Assembly (NCBI RefSeq): GCF_900100305.1
Contig: NZ_FNEY01000008.1
Location: 1-64,000 of the forward strand
DNA: 64,000 nt
DNA from: Paracidovorax citrulli
Lineage (GTDB): Bacteria; Pseudomonadota; Gammaproteobacteria; Burkholderiales; Burkholderiaceae_C
Direction of reading: 5' to 3'
Made by a program: the position numbers and the translations under genes. Positions 27,564 to 35,015 of this stretch are shown here, piece by piece. Below the pieces are notes generated by a model. That model was not told the origin of the DNA, searched no databases, and saw only the letters and a list, made by a program, of their open reading frames with translations. How positions within the stretch are numbered: position 1 is the stretch's first letter; each line of letters begins with the position of its first letter.

Positions 27564-29327
27564 TCAGACAGGGCGCAGCCGCAGCATGTCGGCGGCATCT
27601 CCGCCATGGGAGGCGTCGGCTTCCGGCCCGCTGTCCGTGTCGGGAGGCATGGAAGCGGCTGCCCTGGCGGCTGCGCCGGCGGGCGCTCGGCCGGTGCGCA
27701 GCACGAGTTCCCCGGGCTTGCGCTCCGTGCCCTGTCCGAGCATCGCCCTGGCCGGGGCATGGCCGCAGCGGGAGCGCAGGGTGTCGATGCGTTCCTGGTG
27801 CCGGGCGGCCACCGAGGCATCCAGCCGGGGGGCATAGCGCGTGAGCACCTGCTGTGCCAGGTCCAGCAGCTTGGTGTTCAGCGTGCCGTCCGCATGCGCG
27901 AGGAGCTGGTCCACGGCGCTCGCCGGATCGCCGCCGAGGCTGCGGGCGATCGCTTCTTCCGCTGCCCGGTTGACCCGGGGGAGGCAGGCCCGCAGGGCTT
28001 CCGCGTATTCCGGGCAGAGGCTGCCGGCCCGCGCCAGCAGCTCGCACAGGCTGCGCGTATTGGAGTAGCGCATGCCCAGCGATTCGATCCATCCAGGAGC
28101 GTCCGGCAGGTCGATGGAGGTGCGCGTCAGCACGGCCAGCAATCCCACCAGGTTGCATGCGGCCTCGAAGTCGAAATCCGGGGCCGTGGCCTCCGCGGCC
28201 ATCCCGCGCACTCCGGCCACCGCCTGCGCGAACTGCCGCTGCAGGATCAGCTGCAGGGCGCGGACCACGTTCTCGAAGCGCAGCAGGCGCTGGCTGGCCG
28301 GATGGCGCTCGCGGATGCGCGCGAAATCCGCCATGCAGCGCTCCAGCCCCTTGCGGTCGGTCGTGTCGAAGTAATTGAACGCGAGCAGCACCACCGACTG
28401 ATAGTCGAAGAGCTTGGAGTCCAGGCCGAGCACCGCGGCGCGGTAGAGCATCTTCGTGGCGGTATCGTGGTCGCCGAGGTAATAGGCCATCATGCCCAGC
28501 TTCTGCAGCCGCACGACGGAATCGGGCGTGAGCTGCGCCGCGGTGCGGTAGGTGCCGAGCGCCTCTTCGAACTGGCCCATCTCGACCTGCGCGCGCCCGA
28601 GGACGTCGTAGGCGTCGGCGAACGATGCGTCGTCGCTGATGATGCCCTGCAGGGTCGTGACCGCGCGCGGTGCCTGGCCGGCCTCGATCTGCGAGCGGGC
28701 CACGCCCAGCTTGGCCCAGGGCAGGGCGCGTGCATCGATCACGGCCTCGAACAGCGTGCGGGCCTCGTCGTGCCGGCCCAGCCGCAGCAGCAGCTCGCTG
28801 CCGATGCGCGCGGCATACAGCCAATAGGGCTCGCGCGCCTCGAAGCGCTGCACGCAGAGCCTGGCCGCGCCTTCGAAGTCCTCCTCGCCGATCGCGTCGA
28901 AGATGGGCTTGAGGTGGTTCTTGCGCAGCCGCGCCAGCGACAGCCGCTCGAACAGGGCGCTGGGCGTGAACGGCTTGAGCAGGTAGCCGTCGAGGGCGGA
29001 TTCGGCCGCTTCGGCCACCGCCGCATACGACGCCTCGGCCGTCACCATGAAGAAGACCGTGGAAAAGGGCAGCATCTGCGCGCGGCGCAGGTCATCGAGC
29101 AGCGTCTGCCCCGACTGCCCGGTTTCCTGGAAGTACTGCTCGCACAGCACGTAGTCGAACACGGTGTGTTCCAGGCGCGCGCGCGCGTCCTGCACCCTGC
29201 TGCACTGCACGACACGCGCTATGCCGTATTCCCGCAGTTGCGCCACCAGGATGCTGCGCGACGTGGCGTTGCCATCGATGACCAGGGCCTGCGATTCGGC
29301 GAGGTGGGCGGCTTTGGCGCTGGACAT
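27564..29327 (-). CDS. Atypical receiver (Glu at phosphoacceptor) plus TPR protein
   Basis: The 587-residue protein has an N-terminal CheY-like receiver (about 10-130) followed by a long helical TPR region (about 130-530; for example FADAYDVLGRAQVEMGQFEEALGTYRTAAQ). The Ala/Pro-rich tail is disordered. By counting from the first acidic residue (D18) the phosphorylated Asp should be residue 63, but this is Glu; the second acidic-pocket residue is Gly 19. Thr 96 and Lys 118 (YLLKPF) are kept. It may thus be a constitutive or phosphorylation-independent pseudo-receiver. No histidine kinase lies nearby. It converges with nudB. Confidence 0.82.
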   Translation of the reverse strand: MSSAKAAHLAESQALVIDGNATSRSILVAQLREYGIARVVQCSRVQDARARLEHTVFDYVLCEQYFQETGQSGQTLLDDLRRAQMLPFSTVFFMVTAEASYAAVAEAAESALDGYLLKPFTPSALFERLSLARLRKNHLKPIFDAIGEEDFEGAARLCVQRFEAREPYWLYAARIGSELLLRLGRHDEARTLFEAVIDARALPWAKLGVARSQIEAGQAPRAVTTLQGIISDDASFADAYDVLGRAQVEMGQFEEALGTYRTAAQLTPDSVVRLQKLGMMAYYLGDHDTATKMLYRAAVLGLDSKLFDYQSVVLLAFNYFDTTDRKGLERCMADFARIRERHPASQRLLRFENVVRALQLILQRQFAQAVAGVRGMAAEATAPDFDFEAACNLVGLLAVLTRTSIDLPDAPGWIESLGMRYSNTRSLCELLARAGSLCPEYAEALRACLPRVNRAAEEAIARSLGGDPASAVDQLLAHADGTLNTKLLDLAQQVLTRYAPRLDASVAARHQERIDTLRSRCGHAPARAMLGQGTERKPGELVLRTGRAPAGAAARAAASMPPDTDSGPEADASHGGDAADMLRLRPV

Positions 29328-29447
29328 GGAGGGCCGCGGAGCGGCTTGAGGAAAAGGTGGAGAGGCGACGTGCCAGTGTAGGGCCTGGCGGCCGGGAACG
29401 GGAGAGGGAAAGCGCGGGAGGCCGGAAGGCTGCGCCACAATCGCGCC

Positions 29448-30206
29448 ATGGAACCATGGGACGTCTCCGACGGCACCGGCATTCTCCGGATTGCCACCTA
29501 CAACATCCACAAGGGCGTGCAGGGCCTGGGCCCCGCCCGGAGGCTCGAGATCCACAACCTCGGCCATGCGGTCGAGCAGCTGGACGCCGACATCGTCTGC
29601 CTTCAGGAGGTGCGCAAGGTGCACCGGCGCGGTGCACGGCATTTCCCGCGCTGGCCCGAGCTGCCGCAGGCCGAATTCCTCGCCCCGGAGGGCTACGAGG
29701 CGGTCTATCGCACCAATGCGTTCACGCGCCATGGCGAGCATGGCAATGCGCTGCTCACGCGCTGGCCGGTGATCGGCCACCAGCACGAGGATATGTCGGA
29801 CCATCGCTTCGAGCAGCGGGGGCTGCTGCATGTGGAGGTCGAGGTCCAGGGCCGCCGCGTGCATGCCATCGTCGTCCACCTGGGCCTGATCCCGGGCAGC
29901 CGGGTGCGGCAGGTGGAGCAGCTGCAGCGTTTCGTGGCGCGGGAGGTACCGCCCGGCGCGCCGCTGGTGGTCGCGGGGGATTTCAACGACTGGGGCCGGC
30001 AGGTCAAGCACGCGCTGGCGGCGTTCGGCCTGCGCGAGTACGAAGGGGAGCCGCGCGCGCTGACCTATCCGGCCCGCCTGCCGCTGGTGCAGCTGGACCA
30101 CGTGTACGTGCGCGGCATGGAGCCCATGGGCCTGCACGTGCCGCGCGGCCGCATCTGGTGGCGCATGTCGGACCACCTGCCGCTGATCGCGGAATTCCGG
30201 CTGTGA
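29448..30206 (+). CDS. Endonuclease/exonuclease/phosphatase-family protein, YbhP-like
   Basis: The 252-residue EEP-fold protein has all core motifs: IATYNIHKGVQG (Asn), VCLQEVRKVH (catalytic Glu), VVHLGLIPGSR (His), VVAGDFNDWG (Asp/Asn), LDHVYVRG, and MSDHLPLIAEF (Asp-His). The family cleaves phosphodiesters in nucleic acids or lipids. It overlaps clsB by four bases, the same pairing as E. coli ybhP-ybhO, so a lipid-related role is plausible. There is no signal peptide. Confidence 0.88.
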   Translation: MEPWDVSDGTGILRIATYNIHKGVQGLGPARRLEIHNLGHAVEQLDADIVCLQEVRKVHRRGARHFPRWPELPQAEFLAPEGYEAVYRTNAFTRHGEHGNALLTRWPVIGHQHEDMSDHRFEQRGLLHVEVEVQGRRVHAIVVHLGLIPGSRVRQVEQLQRFVAREVPPGAPLVVAGDFNDWGRQVKHALAAFGLREYEGEPRALTYPARLPLVQLDHVYVRGMEPMGLHVPRGRIWWRMSDHLPLIAEFRL

Positions 30207-31537
30207 CGCCGCAGGCCCCGCGTTCCGCTGCGCCGGCACCCGCGTCCGCGCCCGCACCGCGGCGCGGCGTGCCCCGCTTCACCCTGCGCCGGCGCCGCGC
30301 GGCTCCGGCCCCCTTGTCCGGCGGGCACCGCGTCGCGCTGCTGCAGGGCTCGGCGGAGCTGTTCGCCGCGCTGGTGGCCGACATGGATGCGGCGCTCTCG
30401 GACATCCAGTTCGAGACCTACATCTTCGACTGCACCGGCTCCGGGGCCGACATCGCGGAGGCGCTGATCCGCGCGGCCCGCCGGGGCGTGCGCGTGCAGC
30501 TCGTGGTGGACGGGGTGGGCACGGGCCGCCTCTGCCCGCCGTGGCCCGAGCGCTTCGAAGAGGCCGGGGTGCGCATGCAGGTGTACTCGCCGCTGGGCCC
30601 GCTGGGCCTGCTGCTGCCCAGGCGCTGGCGGCGCCTGCACCGCAAGCTGTGCGTGGTGGACGGCTGCGTGCTGTACTGCGGCGGCATCAATGTGCTGGAC
30701 GACCTGCACGACCCCAACCATGGCGCGCTGGAGTCTCCGCGGTTCGACTTCGCCGTGCGGGTGGAAGGCCGCCTCGTGGAGGAGGCCGGCGAAGCCATGG
30801 AGCAGGTTTGGTGGCGCCTGCAGGCCACGCGCGATGCACGCCAGCACCGGCTGGCCGACCTGATGCGCGATCTGCGCGCCGCCGCGCAGGCGCGCCAGGC
30901 GGAGCGCAGGGCCCGGGAGGCCGCGTCCGATGGCCCTACGGCGGCGCACGGGCTGCGTGCCGGGCTGCTGCTGCGCGACAACCTGCGCAACCGCAGCCGC
31001 ATCGAGCGCGCCTACCGCCGCGCCATCGGCAACGCCCGCCACGAAGTCATCATCGCCAACGCCTACTTCCTGCCGGGGCGCAAGCTGCGGCACGCGCTCG
31101 TGCTGGCCGCGCGCCGCGGCGTGCGCGTGCGGCTGCTGCTGCAGGGGCGCTACGAATATTTCATGCAGTACCACGCGGCGCGGCCGGTCTATGGCGCGCT
31201 GCTGGCGGCCGGGGTGGAAATCCACGAGTACGCGCCGAGCTTCCTGCACGCCAAGGTGGCGGTGATCGACGCGCAGGGAGAGCGCCCCTGGGCGACCGTG
31301 GGTTCGTCCAACCTCGATCCGCTGTCCATGCTGCTGGCGCGCGAGGCGAACGTGGTGGTGGAGGACGCAGGATTCGCCCGGGTGCTGCGGGAGCGGCTGG
31401 TGGACGCCATGGAGCACGCCGGCCGGCGGCTGGACCCGCAGGCCTGCGGGGCGCGCCCCTGGGGCCAGCGGCTGCGCGACCGGGTGGCGTTCGCGCTCAT
31501 GCGCCTCGCTCTGTGGGTGACCGGCAGCCGGTACTGA
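30203..31537 (+). CDS. clsB: Cardiolipin synthase B-type phospholipase D protein
   Basis: The 444-residue phospholipase D superfamily enzyme has two HKD motifs, HRKLCVVD (about 145) with GGINV, and HAKVAVID (about 349) with GSSNLDPLSM. It joins two phosphatidylglycerols, or phosphatidylglycerol and another donor, into cardiolipin at the inner membrane. The start is the GTG at 30203, which overlaps the stop of the previous gene (GTGA). The open frame continues upstream, so an earlier start cannot be ruled out. The length fits ClsB (about 410) plus a Pro/Arg-rich N-terminal extension. Confidence 0.9.
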   Translation: MTPQAPRSAAPAPASAPAPRRGVPRFTLRRRRAAPAPLSGGHRVALLQGSAELFAALVADMDAALSDIQFETYIFDCTGSGADIAEALIRAARRGVRVQLVVDGVGTGRLCPPWPERFEEAGVRMQVYSPLGPLGLLLPRRWRRLHRKLCVVDGCVLYCGGINVLDDLHDPNHGALESPRFDFAVRVEGRLVEEAGEAMEQVWWRLQATRDARQHRLADLMRDLRAAAQARQAERRAREAASDGPTAAHGLRAGLLLRDNLRNRSRIERAYRRAIGNARHEVIIANAYFLPGRKLRHALVLAARRGVRVRLLLQGRYEYFMQYHAARPVYGALLAAGVEIHEYAPSFLHAKVAVIDAQGERPWATVGSSNLDPLSMLLAREANVVVEDAGFARVLRERLVDAMEHAGRRLDPQACGARPWGQRLRDRVAFALMRLALWVTGSRY

Positions 31538-31558
31538 GGCGGCCCTGCCTATCGGCGT

Positions 31559-31580
31559 TTGCTATTGATTTGGTAGCTCG
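31559..31580 (+). repeat. Imperfect palindromic element resembling a Comamonadaceae dispersed repeat
   Basis: TTTGCTATTGATTTGGTAGC contains GCTA/TAGC arms around an AT-rich centre, which stands out in this GC-rich 121-bp gap before folE. From memory, similar elements recur between genes in Comamonadaceae genomes. No second copy was found in this window, so it is recorded with low confidence. Confidence 0.3.
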
Positions 31581-31658
31581 ATGTGGCCCGTTGGCGCCGC
31601 CAGAGTCGGCGAAACCCTTGTCGAGCCGGGGTGGCGCATCGCTGGTACCATCGCCTGC

Positions 31659-32384
31659 ATGTTCACACACCTCGCCGACGATCCGAACAGCGCTCCCCCG
31701 CCCGAAGGCGCGCCTGTCTCGGCCAAGATTCGTGAGCGCCTGCTCGCGGCCCGCAAGCGGTTCCATGCCAACGACAACATCGCCGATTTCCTGGAGCCCG
31801 GCGAACTCGAGCAACTGCTCGACGAGGTCGAGGCCAAGATGCAGGGCGTGCTCGACAGCATGGTCATCGACACGGCCGGCGATCACAACACCCAGGACAC
31901 CGCGCGCCGCGTGGCGAAGATGTACCTGGGCGAGGTGTTCCGGGGCCGCTACGTCAAGCAGCCCGCGATCACCGAGTTCCCCAATGCCGAGCACCTGAAC
32001 GAGCTCATGATCGTCGGGCCGATCACCGTGCGCAGCGCCTGCAGCCACCATTTCTGCCCCGTGATCGGCAAGCTGTGGATCGGCGTGCTGCCCAATGAGC
32101 ACACCAACGTCATCGGCCTGTCGAAGTACGCGCGCCTGGTGGACTGGGTCATGGGGCGCCCGCAGATCCAGGAGGAGGCCGTGGTGCAACTGGCCGACCT
32201 CATCATGGAAAAGACCCAGCCCGACGGCCTCGCGATCGTGATGGAGGCCAGCCACTTCTGCATGTCCTGGCGGGGCGTGCGCGAGATGGACAGCAAAATG
32301 CTGAACTCGGTGATGCGCGGCGTGTTCCTGAAGGACGCCGCGCTGCGCCGGGAATTCCTCTCGCTCATCCCCGGAAGGACCTGA
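31659..32384 (+). CDS. folE: GTP cyclohydrolase I (type IA)
   Basis: The 241-residue enzyme makes 7,8-dihydroneopterin triphosphate from GTP, the first step of folate synthesis. The zinc ligands are visible: Cys 128 and His 131 in SACSHHFCP, and Cys 201 in EASHFCMSWRGV. Other family blocks are DHNTQDTARRVAKMYL and GLSKYARLVDW. The ATG at 31659 was chosen because the upstream in-frame extension lacks conservation and a TACCAT box lies in it. The BLUF gene begins one base after the stop, so both are probably on one mRNA. Confidence 0.95.
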   Translation: MFTHLADDPNSAPPPEGAPVSAKIRERLLAARKRFHANDNIADFLEPGELEQLLDEVEAKMQGVLDSMVIDTAGDHNTQDTARRVAKMYLGEVFRGRYVKQPAITEFPNAEHLNELMIVGPITVRSACSHHFCPVIGKLWIGVLPNEHTNVIGLSKYARLVDWVMGRPQIQEEAVVQLADLIMEKTQPDGLAIVMEASHFCMSWRGVREMDSKMLNSVMRGVFLKDAALRREFLSLIPGRT

Positions 32385-32385
32385 C

Positions 32386-32808
32386 ATGCTCGTACGCCTG
32401 CTCTATGCGAGCCGCGCGGTGGATACCTCCAGCGCGGCCATCGAAGACATCCTGGCCCAGTCGCGCCAGCACAACCCCGGCAGCGGCATCACCGGCGTGC
32501 TGTGCTATGGCGGCGGCGTGTTCCTGCAGGCCATCGAGGGCGGCCGCTCCGCCGTGAACGAACTCTACGGCCACATCCTGCGCGACCCCCGCCACAAGGA
32601 CGTCGAGCTCCTGCACTTCGAGGAAATCGAGGAGCGCCGCTTCGGCGGCTGGACCATGGGCCAGGTGAACCTCGGCCGCATCAACCATTCGACCCTGCTG
32701 AAGTATTCCGAGAAGCCGGAACTGGATCCGTACCTGGTGTCCGGCCGGGTCTCCCTGGCGCTGCTGGAAGAGCTCATGGCCACGGCGTCGGTCATCGGCC
32801 GCACCTGA
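32386..32808 (+). CDS. Short BLUF-domain blue-light photoreceptor
   Basis: The 140-residue protein is a single BLUF domain (about 1-95) plus a C-terminal cap, as in the short PixD/BlrB class. The residues that bind and sense FAD are kept: Tyr 7 (LLYASR), Asn 30, Gln 48 (FLQAIEGG), Trp 89 and Met 91 (GGWTMGQ). It should bind FAD and change its hydrogen-bond network in blue light. There is no output domain, so it must act through a partner protein. GGAAGGA precedes the ATG. Its start is one base past the folE stop. Confidence 0.92.
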   Translation: MLVRLLYASRAVDTSSAAIEDILAQSRQHNPGSGITGVLCYGGGVFLQAIEGGRSAVNELYGHILRDPRHKDVELLHFEEIEERRFGGWTMGQVNLGRINHSTLLKYSEKPELDPYLVSGRVSLALLEELMATASVIGRT

Positions 32809-32883
32809 CGCGGCGCGCCTGCAGCCTCCCGGGCTGCCCGGCGCTTTCCGTTCCGCTGTCGCCCTGCCGCCGCAGGGCCCCGC

Positions 32884-33765
32884 ATGCCCCTTTCCGCCTT
32901 CGCGCTCATCCTGCTGGCCGGCCTCATCCACGCGGGCTGGAACATCGTCGCCAAGAAGGCGGGGGGCGATGCGCGCTTCGCCTTTTTCACCTCGGCGGTG
33001 ATGATGGTCGTCTGGGCCCCGGCCGGTATATGGCTGGGCCGGGAGGCCGTGCCGCTCTGGGGCGCCGTGGAGTGGGGTTTCGTGGCTGCCAGCGGTCTGC
33101 TGCACGTCGCCTACTACGTGATCCTGCTGCGCGGCTACCGCAAGGCGGACCTCACCGTGGTGTACCCCGTGGCGCGGGGCTCGGGGCCGCTGCTGTCCTC
33201 CTTCATGGCCATCGCCTTCCTGGGCGAGCACATCAGCGCGCTGGGCCTGGCCGGCATCGCAGGCGTGGTGGGCGGGGTGTTCCTCATCGCCGGCGGACCG
33301 GCACTGCTGCGGGCGTCGCACGACCCCGTCGCGCGCGCCCGGGTACACAAGGGCATCGCCTACGGGCTGCTCACGGGCGCTTTCATCGCGAGCTACACCG
33401 TGGTGGACGGCTACGCCGTGAAGGTGCTGCTGATGTCGCCCATCCTCGTGGATTACATGGGCAACTTCGTGCGGGTGGCGCTGCTGGCGCCGGTCGTGCT
33501 GCGCGACGTGCCCACGGCACGCCGGCTGTGGCGCGCCCAGTGGCGATTCGCCGTCGTCGTGGCGGTGGTGAGTCCGGTGGCCTACGTGCTGGTGCTCTAT
33601 GCGATGCAGGAGGCGCCCCTCTCGCACGTCGCGCCGGCCCGGGAGGTGTCGATGCTGTTCGCGGCCCTCATCGGCGGCCACCTGCTCGGCGAAGGCGACC
33701 GCGCAGCCCGCCTGGCGGGCGCCGTGCTCATCGCGGCCGGCGTGGTGGCGCTGGCATTGGGTTAG
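32884..33765 (+). CDS. EamA-type (DMT superfamily) transporter
   Basis: The 293-residue integral membrane protein has about ten helices in two EamA repeats. The first contains FALILLAGLIHAGWNIVAKKAGG and YRKADLTVVYPVARGSGPLL; the second contains YGLLTGAFIASYTVVDGYAV and EAPLSHVAPAREVSMLFAALIGG. Such proteins export metabolites, but the substrate cannot be told. It lies 75 bp after the BLUF gene and three bases before the DUF429 gene. Confidence 0.88.
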   Translation: MPLSAFALILLAGLIHAGWNIVAKKAGGDARFAFFTSAVMMVVWAPAGIWLGREAVPLWGAVEWGFVAASGLLHVAYYVILLRGYRKADLTVVYPVARGSGPLLSSFMAIAFLGEHISALGLAGIAGVVGGVFLIAGGPALLRASHDPVARARVHKGIAYGLLTGAFIASYTVVDGYAVKVLLMSPILVDYMGNFVRVALLAPVVLRDVPTARRLWRAQWRFAVVVAVVSPVAYVLVLYAMQEAPLSHVAPAREVSMLFAALIGGHLLGEGDRAARLAGAVLIAAGVVALALG

Positions 33766-33768
33766 TCC

Positions 33769-34641
33769 ATGGCGGCACCGGCGCTCCCTGCTGACCCTGT
33801 CCCCCGGCCGCTGCTGCTCGGCTGCGACTTCTCCAGCAGCCCCGGCCGGCGCAAGCCCATCGTGGTCGCGCTCGGCCACGAGCGCGGGGGCCGGGTGGCG
33901 CTGTCGGCGCTGGAGCGGTTCGAAACGCTGGAGTCCTTCGGCCGCTGGCTGGCAGCTCCCGGCGCCTGGGTGGGAGGCTTCGACCTGCCGTTCGGACTCC
34001 CGCGCGGCCTGCTGGAGACGTTGGGCTGGCCCATGGACTGGGCCGGCAGCATGGCCCACTACCGCAGCCTGACCCGGCCGCAGATCCGCGAGACGTTCGC
34101 TGCCTTCTGCGCCGCGCGGCCCGTGGGCGCGAAGTTCGCCCACCGCGCCACCGACGGGCCGGCCGGATCCAGCACCTCCATGAAATGGGTGAACCCGCCC
34201 GTGGCCTACATGCTGCACGCGGGGCTGCCGCTGCTGATCGATGCGGGCGTGCACATTCCGGGGCTGCGGGCCGGTGATCCGGCGCGCGTGGCGCTGGAGG
34301 CCTATCCGGGCCTGCTGGCGCGCGAGATCCTCGGGCGGCGCAGCTACAAGAGCGACGAGGTGGCGAAGCAGACCACCGAGCGCTTCATCGCCCGCAAGGA
34401 CCTGGTCGCGGGCCTGGAAGCGGGCGCCACCCGCCTGGGCCTGCGGCTGGCGCTCACGCACGCGCAGCGGGACACGCTGGCCGGTGACGCGAGCGGCGAC
34501 AGCCTGGATGCCGTGCTGTGCCTCGTGCAGGCCGCGTGGGCGGCACAGCGCCATGCCCGGGGCGACGCGCTCTACGGGCTGCCTGCCGGCATGGATCCCC
34601 TGGAAGGCTGGATCGTGACCGCGCCGTTCCCCGATCGCTGA
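33769..34641 (+). CDS. DUF429 protein (predicted RNase H-like fold)
   Basis: The 290-residue protein starts LLLGCDFSSSPGRRKPIVVALG, which fits the first strand with Asp of an RNase H-like fold, and has GGFDLPFGLPRGLLETLGWP, RVALEAYPGLLAREILG and the C-terminal DASGDSLDAVLCLVQAAWA. The acidic residues at these points match the DUF429 pattern of putative nucleases. No activity is established. It begins three bases after the EamA gene. Confidence 0.8.
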   Translation: MAAPALPADPVPRPLLLGCDFSSSPGRRKPIVVALGHERGGRVALSALERFETLESFGRWLAAPGAWVGGFDLPFGLPRGLLETLGWPMDWAGSMAHYRSLTRPQIRETFAAFCAARPVGAKFAHRATDGPAGSSTSMKWVNPPVAYMLHAGLPLLIDAGVHIPGLRAGDPARVALEAYPGLLAREILGRRSYKSDEVAKQTTERFIARKDLVAGLEAGATRLGLRLALTHAQRDTLAGDASGDSLDAVLCLVQAAWAAQRHARGDALYGLPAGMDPLEGWIVTAPFPDR

Positions 34642-34738
34642 CGGCCCACGGCAAATCCCTGCTTTGCGCCGGCTTCACACGGGGGCCGCACAATGCGGCC
34701 AGGATCGCCGCGGACATCGGCGACCAAAGGAGTTCCGC

Positions 34739-34984
34739 ATGCTCGACAAGGCCATGGCAAGAAAGGCGGCATGGCGCCGACCGGCCTGCGCCGCACTGGC
34801 AGCAGTGTGCTGCATGGCCGCGCACGCCGGTCCTGCCGCCTGGTATTACTGGCGCAGCAAGGTGGACGGCCAGCGCGTCTGTGCGCAGGTGTCTCCCGGC
34901 CCGGGCTGGGAGCGCGACAGCGGACCCTATGAAGGCCCGGGATGCACGGCGCCGCGCAAGGTGCTCGTGATCCCGATGCGTTGA
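34739..34984 (+). CDS. Small secreted hypothetical protein
   Basis: The 81-residue product has an excellent ribosome-binding site (AAAGGAG, seven bases before ATG) and a signal peptide ending AAHA (about residue 32). The mature part of about 50 residues, starting GPAAWYYWRSKVDGQRVCAQ, has two cysteines that could form a disulfide, plus Trp/Tyr/Gly-rich composition. I do not recognise the family. The signal peptide and Shine-Dalgarno are the main support that it is real. Confidence 0.6.
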   Translation: MLDKAMARKAAWRRPACAALAAVCCMAAHAGPAAWYYWRSKVDGQRVCAQVSPGPGWERDSGPYEGPGCTAPRKVLVIPMR

Positions 34985-35015
34985 TCCCCGGCTCCGCCCG
35001 CCGCTGCGCGCCCCG

